Below the pieces are notes generated by a model, which saw only the letters and a list, made by a program, of their open reading frames with translations, did not search any database and was not told the origin of the DNA. Position numbers and translations under genes: made by a program. Shown here piece by piece: positions 58,014-64,000 of a stretch of 64,000 nt of DNA. Location of the stretch: positions 5,620,501-5,684,500 of the forward strand of contig NC_013037.1 in assembly GCF_000023125.1 (NCBI RefSeq). The letters are read 5' to 3'. This DNA comes from Dyadobacter fermentans DSM 18053. Its GTDB lineage: Bacteria; Bacteroidota; Bacteroidia; Cytophagales; Spirosomataceae. The first letter of the stretch is position 1. Every line of letters starts with the position of its first letter.

Positions 58014-59024
58014 ATGCTAAAAGTACTTTCTACCTTCGTCTTGTTGCTTCTGGCGTTTGCCGGTAATGCGCAAAATGTCTATTTCCACCAGGATTTCGGG
58101 CAGACCACCGGCCTGATCAACCCGCAACCCGACACGGGGCAGTTCAGCCACGTTATCCTTACGGCGCCGGCGCTTTCATTTTACAAATTTAACAAAGGTT
58201 ATATGGAGCTTACCCGCAGCCGGCAGGATTCGGCAACGGGGGGTATTATACGTGCTATGCGGGCCGCTCCTTTTGAACCGGTTCCGGAAACGCTTGTGAT
58301 CCGCATTACTTTCACGGTGCAGAACGTCCGGTCGCCTGCTTCGAATGCCATGTACTTTTATGTGGGCGAGGATTTTAACCCGGTCAATAACTCGTTTCCC
58401 GGCAACGGGCTGATGTTCGCCAAATGCTCCCTCAACTTTTTGGAAGATGGATTTAATGTCAAAGATCTTGAAACACAGCAGATAAGCAGCGACTACGCCG
58501 CTAAAACGAAAGTCGTGCTTACCTGGGTTTTAAACAACTCGGATAAGTTGTTGCCTTACCGCATCGGCGCCAAAGGGCAGGAGGAGGCTGCGCTGCCGGG
58601 CTCTTATGACCTTTGGGTGGACGATCGGGCCGTTTGCAAAGGGAGTAAAGCATATCCGGGCACGTCGGGCTACTCGCCGGCTAAGCTTTCGAACTTCGAG
58701 ATGCGCTTCCGGAATGGCGTCGGGGAAATCCGGATCGACGACATCCGGATCGACGACGGGCAGCCGGGATCTGTTCTGAATGAGGCGATTGTAGCACCCA
58801 ATCCCGCAGGGCGCGAGCGCATTGTGATGGCCGGTACGGGGGTAAAAGCGGCATCCGTTCGTCTGATTGGTAGTAATGGGGCCATATTGCCCGTGAAAAC
58901 GGTGGCCGAAAAGCACGGACTGCTGAGCGTAATGCCCCTGAGCCCGCCGGCTGGCGGAATGCATATCCTGCAATGGGAAGGGCAGGATGGGCGAAAGCAT
59001 TCATCCAAAGTCATGATCGAGTAA
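58014..59024 (+). CDS. Secreted protein with T9SS type A sorting domain
   Basis: A 336-residue protein with signal peptide VLSTFVLLLLAFAGNAQ. Residues 20-240 form a strand-rich domain (FHQDFGQTTG at the start, IDDIRIDDG at the end) resembling concanavalin-like binding modules. The last 75 residues (VAPNPAG ... SVRLIGSNGAILPVK ... GMHILQWEGQDGRKHSSKVMIE) match the Por-type C-terminal domain that directs export by the type IX system. A 15-base exact tandem duplication at 58728-58757 encodes the IRIDDIRIDD repeat. The function of the N-terminal part is unknown. Confidence 0.75.
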   Translation: MLKVLSTFVLLLLAFAGNAQNVYFHQDFGQTTGLINPQPDTGQFSHVILTAPALSFYKFNKGYMELTRSRQDSATGGIIRAMRAAPFEPVPETLVIRITFTVQNVRSPASNAMYFYVGEDFNPVNNSFPGNGLMFAKCSLNFLEDGFNVKDLETQQISSDYAAKTKVVLTWVLNNSDKLLPYRIGAKGQEEAALPGSYDLWVDDRAVCKGSKAYPGTSGYSPAKLSNFEMRFRNGVGEIRIDDIRIDDGQPGSVLNEAIVAPNPAGRERIVMAGTGVKAASVRLIGSNGAILPVKTVAEKHGLLSVMPLSPPAGGMHILQWEGQDGRKHSSKVMIE

Positions 59025-59090
59025 TGTTTGGATAGGACGATTACCTGATTCGATTAAACTAATCTTGTAAAATAAATTGAGTTTGCGGTT

Positions 59091-59098
59091 AAGTTTGA
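59091..59098 (+). promoter_or_regulatory. -7 promoter element of the second sigma factor gene
   Basis: TAAGTTTG matches TAnnTTTG, 29 bases upstream of the start at 59127. A CTTG lies 22 bases further upstream, slightly beyond the usual distance. Confidence 0.5.
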
Positions 59099-59126
59099 TT
59101 TATTTAGCCGTCCCTTTCAACAAGTT

Positions 59127-59726
59127 ATGAAATCAGCGTCCTCTTTTCCGGAAGATCGTGTGCTCTGGCAGGATTTCCTGGCAGGTGAAGTGCGGGCGTT
59201 TGAAAGGCTGATGTCCGACAATTTCCGGCTTCTTTTCCGGTACGGCAGCAAGTTCTCCAAAGACCGTGAATTGGTGAAGGACAGTATCCAGGACCTGTTT
59301 CTGATCCTGTGGGAAAAACGGGCCAATCTCAATCCCGACGCGGCCGTGAAGCCCTACCTGATGGCGTCGCTGCGGAGGCTTATGCACCGGCAGGTAGCGT
59401 CGCGCACGTGGGTGGGCGGCGAGGTTTTGCAGGACGAGGACGACTTTTTTGAAATTGAATTCTCGGTGGAGGAAACCTACATTGCCAATGAGGCCACCGC
59501 CGTTCGCACGCGGCAGTTGCAGCAAATGCTCAATGCATTGCCCAGGCGGCAGAAGGAAGTCGTGTATCTCAAATTTTTCCAGGAGCTGAGCCGCGAGCAG
59601 ATCGCCGAGGTAATGGCCGTGTCGCCGCAGACCGTCTCGAACATGCTGCAAATCGCGATCCGGCATTTAAAAGCACATTGGAAAGCTGAATTCGTGGTTT
59701 TTTTTCTTCTGCATTTTCTCTTTTAG
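59127..59726 (+). CDS. ECF sigma factor (FecI-like), second Sus locus
   Basis: A 199-residue sigma factor. Region 2 shows LMSDNFRLLFRYGSKFSKDRELVKD and IQDLFLILWEKR; region 4 shows ALPRRQKEVVYLKFFQELSREQIAEVMAVSPQTVSNMLQIAIRHL. The C-terminus again ends in a hydrophobic run (FVVFFLLHFLF). It is followed by its cognate FecR and a SusC receptor, so it should control this second locus. Confidence 0.92.
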   Translation: MKSASSFPEDRVLWQDFLAGEVRAFERLMSDNFRLLFRYGSKFSKDRELVKDSIQDLFLILWEKRANLNPDAAVKPYLMASLRRLMHRQVASRTWVGGEVLQDEDDFFEIEFSVEETYIANEATAVRTRQLQQMLNALPRRQKEVVYLKFFQELSREQIAEVMAVSPQTVSNMLQIAIRHLKAHWKAEFVVFFLLHFLF

Positions 59727-59831
59727 GATCTTATTATCAGTGCGGTAAGGCCTTGGATGCTTTCGCCAGCAGTGATTTTTGTACTTTTTTGAAGAAATAA
59801 TTTAAAAATTATTGGTATCCCGCGCCGCATC

Positions 59832-59853
59832 GTGTCTATCCTCATATAGACAC
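59832..59853 (+). promoter_or_regulatory. Palindrome in the leader of the second anti-sigma gene
   Basis: GTGTCTAT (59832-59839) and ATAGACAC (59846-59853) form a perfect 8-base inverted repeat with a six-base loop, ending 11 bases before the start codon. It may be a protein site or an mRNA hairpin that limits anti-sigma translation. Confidence 0.4.
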
Positions 59854-59864
59854 AATGAACTGGT

Positions 59865-60989
59865 ATGGACCGCTACAACGATTTTTCCGTCGAAGACTTT
59901 GTTTGGGACGATTTCTTTCGTCAATGGACACTGTCGCCCACTTCCGAAACCGACGCGCTCTGGGACGACTGGATCGACGCCAATCCGGAGATGTTCGAAA
60001 AAGTGGAGCAGGCCAAAGCCATTGTACTCTCGCTGCGCCTGCACGAGCCGGAAATCGGCGATGCGGAGATCAGCCAGGTGGTGAAGCAAACCGTGGGGCG
60101 CGTCACCGGTGCTGAGGAGGAAACTTTGCGGCCGTCGGGAAGGTTGGTGCCTGCTTTTTCAATTAACTGGATGCAGTTTGCCGCATCCGTGGCGTTCATC
60201 ATGCTGCTGGGCTGGGCCGTGTATTCGGTAATGATCAAAAGGAACGACAGGCCGCAGCTCGTGCAGCAGGGCAATGTGATTGAACAAACCGCACAGTGGA
60301 CCGAAAAACACAATACGACTACCCAAACCATCGACATCGCGCTCAACGACGGCAGCCGCATCAGCCTCGAACCCCGGGGCCGCATTCGCTATCCTGAAAA
60401 GTTCGACGGCCCGCGCCGGGAGGTTTTCCTGGAAGGCGAAGCGTTTTTTGACATTGCCAAAGATCCCGCGCATCCGTTTTTGGTGTATGCCAATGGGTTG
60501 GTAACCAAAGTGCTGGGCACGAGCTTTCGCATTAAAGCCTACGACGGTGCACGGGAAGTGACCGTTGAAGTGAAGACGGGCAAAGTGTCGGTATTCGCGC
60601 AGTCGGACCCGGATTTGAAGGAAAAGCTCGACGACACGCAATTGCAGGGCGTCGTACTCACGCCCAATCAGAAAATCGTGTACGCCCGAAACGAGGTTAA
60701 GATGCTGAAAACATTGGTCGAAAAGCCGGAGATGGTCGTGCCGAAAGCGGATGTCCCGCAATTTTCATTTGAAGACACCCCGGCGAGCGAGGTTTTTAAC
60801 ACCATCGCGAAAGCCTACGGGATCGATATCCTTTACGACGAAGCATTGCTCAAAGATTGCCCGCTCACCGCGATGCTCGATAATCAGACGCTCCACGATA
60901 AGCTCGATATCATTTGCAAAGCAGTAGAATCCAGCTATCAGATCGTCGATGGCCAGGTGGTCATTCACAGCAAAGGATGCAGGAATTAA
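59865..60989 (+). CDS. FecR-family anti-sigma factor, second Sus locus
   Basis: A 374-residue membrane anti-sigma factor of the same layout as the one at 39113. It has an N-terminal cytosolic part (DRYNDFSVEDFVWDDFFRQW), one membrane helix (FAASVAFIMLLGWAVYSVMI), a FecR domain (IALNDGSRISLEPRGRIRY, REVFLEGEAFFDIAKD, FLVYANGLVTKVLGTSFRI) and a C-terminal DUF4974 domain (FSFEDTPASEVFNTIAKAYG). The three Cys in the C-terminal domain match those of the first copy. Confidence 0.93.
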   Translation: MDRYNDFSVEDFVWDDFFRQWTLSPTSETDALWDDWIDANPEMFEKVEQAKAIVLSLRLHEPEIGDAEISQVVKQTVGRVTGAEEETLRPSGRLVPAFSINWMQFAASVAFIMLLGWAVYSVMIKRNDRPQLVQQGNVIEQTAQWTEKHNTTTQTIDIALNDGSRISLEPRGRIRYPEKFDGPRREVFLEGEAFFDIAKDPAHPFLVYANGLVTKVLGTSFRIKAYDGAREVTVEVKTGKVSVFAQSDPDLKEKLDDTQLQGVVLTPNQKIVYARNEVKMLKTLVEKPEMVVPKADVPQFSFEDTPASEVFNTIAKAYGIDILYDEALLKDCPLTAMLDNQTLHDKLDIICKAVESSYQIVDGQVVIHSKGCRN

Positions 60990-61174
60990 TCATTCACCCA
61001 ACTCTTTAAACCCCCCAGATACAAGAAACAGAAAGCTTACCTGCAAGAAGAGCCGGCAATGTTCCCGCATCACCGGCTCCGATATCCCTGAATTGGTTGG
61101 TCGCCATCATCCTCCCGGGAGGGGAGGCAGGGATTGTTTTGCCAAATTTTCCATTCTACAAAACAATCAAATCT
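60990..61174 (+). other. Leader region of susC-2
   Basis: 185 bases without a gene between the second FecR gene and SusC. GAGCCGG and CCGGCTC form a 7-base stem with a 16-base loop (about 61050-61079), and TCCTCCCGGGAGGGGAGG near 61110 is a second palindrome. No TAnnTTTG element is seen. Confidence 0.35.
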
Positions 61175-64000
61175 ATGAAAAAACCTTTAAAATACCGTAG
61201 GGTATTACTGTGGACCATGCAAATGACAGCTACTCAACTCATGCTTGCCCTTGTGTTCATAGCGACAGGTTACGCACGTGAGGGAAGCGCACAATCCCTG
61301 CTCAGCCAGAAAGTAACGGTGATGGCAAACGGCAGCGAAGTCAAAAAAGTCCTGAGCCAGGTCGAAAAGCAAGCCGATGTACGGTTTGTATTCAGTTCCA
61401 AGCTGATCAAATCAGCGCGGAAGGTGACAGTTTCCCTCAAAGACAAGCCTTTGTACGAAGCCCTCGACCATATTCTCACGCCGCTGGGGCTCGATTATGA
61501 AGTTTCCGGCAAGATCATCATCCTGCGAAGAATAGAAGCCGCATCGCCCGACGCGCCTCCGGCACCGGAATCACCGGCCAATGCGCCGAAGCGAAAGGTA
61601 GCCGGCAGGGTACTGGACGGAGAAACGAACACCGGCCTGCCTGGCGTCAGCATTGTGCTGAAAGGAACACAAACCGGCACCACCAGCAACTCCGAGGGTA
61701 ATTTCCAGCTCGAAATCCCTGAATCGGCGGCAGCCAATTCCGTACTCGTTTTCAGTTTTGTGGGTTACAAATCGCAGGAAATCGTGCTGGGCAGCCAGAA
61801 CGAGCTGACCATCAATATGGTGCTGGAAGACAAGTCGTTGCAGGAAATCGTCGTGATCGGTTACGGCCAGATCAAGAAAAGCGACCTTACCGGCTCGGTT
61901 TCGTCCATTAAATCGTCGGAACTGAACGCATACCCGGCTACCAACCTCGTGCAATCGCTCGCAGGACGTGCGGCGGGCGTGTATGTATCGCAAAACACCG
62001 GCGCGCCCGGCAGCCCGATCAGTGTGCGGGTGCGCGGTACCAACTCCATTCAGGGAAGTAACGAGCCGCTTTACGTGGTGGACGGTTTTCCCTATTCCGG
62101 CAGCCCTACTTTGCTCAACAACGCCGATATCGAATCCATTGAAGTGCTGAAAGATGCTTCGGCAACGGCCATTTACGGCTCGCGCGGCGCAAATGGAGTG
62201 GTTTTAATCACCACTAAAAAAGGCAAGGCCGGCCGTGTGAGCGTCGATTACGACGGCTACTACGGCGTGCAGACGATCCGCAAAAAGCTGGATTTGATGA
62301 ATGCCACCGAATATGCCAATTTCTACAACGAGCATGCGGCCAACGACGGCCTCGCCCCGCGGTTTACGCCCGACCAGATCGCCGGCTTCGGTGAAGGTAC
62401 TGATTGGCAGGACATCGTTTTCCGGTCGGCACCGGTGCAGAACCACGCATTGACGGTAAGCGGCGGTAACGAAAAAACGCGGTTTTCGGTCGCTGCCAGC
62501 AATTTCAGCCAGGACGGCATCGTGATCGGCAGTGACTACGTCCGGAATGCATTGCGCATGAACCTCAGCTCCGACATCGGTAAAAAATTCAAATTCGACC
62601 TCAGCACCCTCCTCAGCCGCATCAATTCCGACCGTAAGAACTCGGAGAAAGGCAACCGGGGCGGAACGCTCATGTCGGCCATGCTATCCGGCTATCCGAC
62701 CATCCCGGCCACGTTGCCCGACGGCAGCTATTCGCGACTGGCGGAGGCTTACGCGTGGGGTTCCAATGTGATTACCAACCCGCTGAACTACATGTATCAG
62801 TATTCGGATATGATCCGCTCGAACAAAATCCTTACCAACGGCGCCATTACATTTGAGCCGGTCAAGGGATTGATGATCAAGACATTGGCTGGTGTTGAAA
62901 GCACGGATGACCGCACCGATACCTACACCACTACCAGATTTGTAAATTCGAAAGGCAGTGCAAATGTAGGAACACAGCGCGTGACCAGCCTTTTGAGCGA
63001 AAATACGATCAGTTATCTCAAAGACTTCGGTAAACACAGCGTGTCGGCCGTGGCGGGTTTTACCTACCAGGATTATACACAAACTTCGCTTACTGCTAGT
63101 GGAAGCGGTTTTATCAGTGACAATCAGGAAACGTACGACATCGGCGCTGCCGCTACACAGGGCGTTCCTAGCACATCCTATTCAAAATGGGCGTTGCTGT
63201 CCTACCTGGCGCGGGTGAATTACACATTCAACAGCAAAATCCTCGCTACCGCCAGCTTCCGTGCGGATGGCTCGTCCCGTTATAGCGCGGGACAGAAATG
63301 GGGCTTTTTCCCGTCCGGTGCATTGGCATGGCGCATGTCCGAAGAAGAATTTATCAAAAACATTCCATTCGTTTCGGACCTGAAATTACGGGTAGGCTAT
63401 GGAGAAACGGGGAACACGTCCATTAACCCTTATTTTACACTCAATCAGCTTAATTCGGCCCCGGTGGTGTTCGGTGACGCATTTATGACCTCCTATGCGC
63501 CGGGTACCCGGCTCGCCGGCTCGCTGCGGTGGGAAACCACGGCCCAAACCGACTTCGGTATCGACCTCGGCCTTTGGAACAACCGCGTAAATGTGACGGC
63601 CGACTATTACATCAAAAACACCCGCGATCTGCTGAACAGCGTCGCATTGCCTTCCTCGCTGGGCTTCACCCATACGATCCAGAATATCGGGAAAATCCAA
63701 AACAAAGGTTTTGAGCTCGGGGTGAATGCGGCCGTGCTGGAAGGGGCGTTTAAATGGAATGTGTCGACCAATTTGTCCATTAACCGGAACAAAGTGATGA
63801 AGCTGTATGGCGGAAACGACATCCTGGGGCAGACAATCGGTGCGGCGGTGAACGATAATGTGAATATCCTTCGCGAAGGTTACCCGCTCGGATCTTTCTA
63901 TGGCTATGTGGAAAAAGGATACGACGAAAAGGGTTTTATCGCCTATGAAGATTACAATAACAGCGGGAGCCGCGACGCAGGTGACAAGCGCATTATCGGT
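61175..64000 (+). CDS. SusC/RagA-family TonB-dependent receptor with STN domain (partial, runs off the window)
   Basis: The first 942 codons are present and open to the last base. A signal segment (MTATQLMLALVFIATGYARE) is followed by an STN domain (KVTVMANGSEVKKVLSQVEK), the carboxypeptidase-D-like domain (VAGRVLDGETNTGLPGVSIV), the plug (IVVIGYGQIKKSDLTGSVSS, LYVVDGFPYSG, SIEVLKDASATAIYGSRGAN) and much of the barrel. It has the usual VxGYG TonB-box region. As in the first locus, the STN domain suggests signalling to the adjacent FecR. The SusD partner and any enzymes lie beyond the window. Confidence 0.95.
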   Translation, partial: MKKPLKYRRVLLWTMQMTATQLMLALVFIATGYAREGSAQSLLSQKVTVMANGSEVKKVLSQVEKQADVRFVFSSKLIKSARKVTVSLKDKPLYEALDHILTPLGLDYEVSGKIIILRRIEAASPDAPPAPESPANAPKRKVAGRVLDGETNTGLPGVSIVLKGTQTGTTSNSEGNFQLEIPESAAANSVLVFSFVGYKSQEIVLGSQNELTINMVLEDKSLQEIVVIGYGQIKKSDLTGSVSSIKSSELNAYPATNLVQSLAGRAAGVYVSQNTGAPGSPISVRVRGTNSIQGSNEPLYVVDGFPYSGSPTLLNNADIESIEVLKDASATAIYGSRGANGVVLITTKKGKAGRVSVDYDGYYGVQTIRKKLDLMNATEYANFYNEHAANDGLAPRFTPDQIAGFGEGTDWQDIVFRSAPVQNHALTVSGGNEKTRFSVAASNFSQDGIVIGSDYVRNALRMNLSSDIGKKFKFDLSTLLSRINSDRKNSEKGNRGGTLMSAMLSGYPTIPATLPDGSYSRLAEAYAWGSNVITNPLNYMYQYSDMIRSNKILTNGAITFEPVKGLMIKTLAGVESTDDRTDTYTTTRFVNSKGSANVGTQRVTSLLSENTISYLKDFGKHSVSAVAGFTYQDYTQTSLTASGSGFISDNQETYDIGAAATQGVPSTSYSKWALLSYLARVNYTFNSKILATASFRADGSSRYSAGQKWGFFPSGALAWRMSEEEFIKNIPFVSDLKLRVGYGETGNTSINPYFTLNQLNSAPVVFGDAFMTSYAPGTRLAGSLRWETTAQTDFGIDLGLWNNRVNVTADYYIKNTRDLLNSVALPSSLGFTHTIQNIGKIQNKGFELGVNAAVLEGAFKWNVSTNLSINRNKVMKLYGGNDILGQTIGAAVNDNVNILREGYPLGSFYGYVEKGYDEKGFIAYEDYNNSGSRDAGDKRIIG

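Noticed and set aside
1..64000. CRISPR arrays, prophage or restriction-modification/defence islands
   Set aside because: No regularly spaced repeats, integrase, capsid, methylase or Cas genes were seen; the only nuclease-like genes are single Uma2 and Rpn-type genes.

Overview
The window looks like chromosomal DNA of a Bacteroidota bacterium, most probably a Cytophagales/Spirosomataceae member close to Dyadobacter. This rests on gene content: SusC/SusD pairs with FecI-like sigma and FecR anti-sigma factors, a T9SS-type C-terminal sorting domain, DUF6934, DUF3823, DUF4230 and DUF6056-like proteins. It is supported by repeated matches to the Bacteroidota -7 promoter element TAnnTTTG upstream of genes. 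No rRNA, tRNA, CRISPR array or complete transposable element was recognised.

Layout. 1-8.4 kb is housekeeping with small accessory modules: the uvrB end, a ParE-type toxin-antitoxin pair, a deoxyribonucleotidase divergent from a DeoR regulator across a promoter region with phased TGCAA repeats, an ileS-led minus-strand operon that continues into DUF6934, a 57-aa protein and an SDR, then beta-carbonic anhydrase. 8.4-18.1 kb holds a PepSY membrane protein, a GH16 glucanase, an SBF-type transporter with DUF4230, and a Puu-like set (glutamine-synthetase family, SDR, aldehyde dehydrogenase, class I glutamine amidotransferase) interrupted by a Uma2 nuclease. 18.2-23.5 kb holds a Kup potassium transporter, then mntH and mntR divergent around a DtxR-like operator, and an LptF/LptG permease. 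23.6-30.2 kb is a surface-glycan cluster: two GtrB-type glycosyltransferases, two large polytopic proteins and an MBOAT acyltransferase. 30.3-38.3 kb holds a lone GroES, an aldo-keto reductase, a NodB deacetylase, a cold-shock protein, a YheT hydrolase, a SerB-SerA fusion followed by a SerC-like aminotransferase, and an Rpn-type nuclease.

38.4-57.5 kb is one long plus-strand polysaccharide/sugar-oxidation locus: sigma factor, anti-sigma factor, SusC, SusD, DUF3823 lipoprotein, a 1180-residue ThuA-propeller-HEAT-azurin lipoprotein, a secreted ThuA protein, a Gfo/Idh/MocA oxidoreductase without the usual EKP motif, a tagatose-3-epimerase-like isomerase, a PHP-like exported protein, GH43 and a GH5-like lipoprotein. 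The inferred logic is: sense a glycan through SusC-FecR-sigma, cut it with GH5/GH43, oxidise or epimerise the sugars, and pass electrons to copper. After a decayed DUF6934 module and a T9SS cargo protein, a second sigma/anti-sigma/SusC set starts at 59.1 kb and runs off the window end.

The least explained items are the recurring DUF6934 plus small-protein module (one intact copy, one decayed) and the ThuA-to-azurin fusion.
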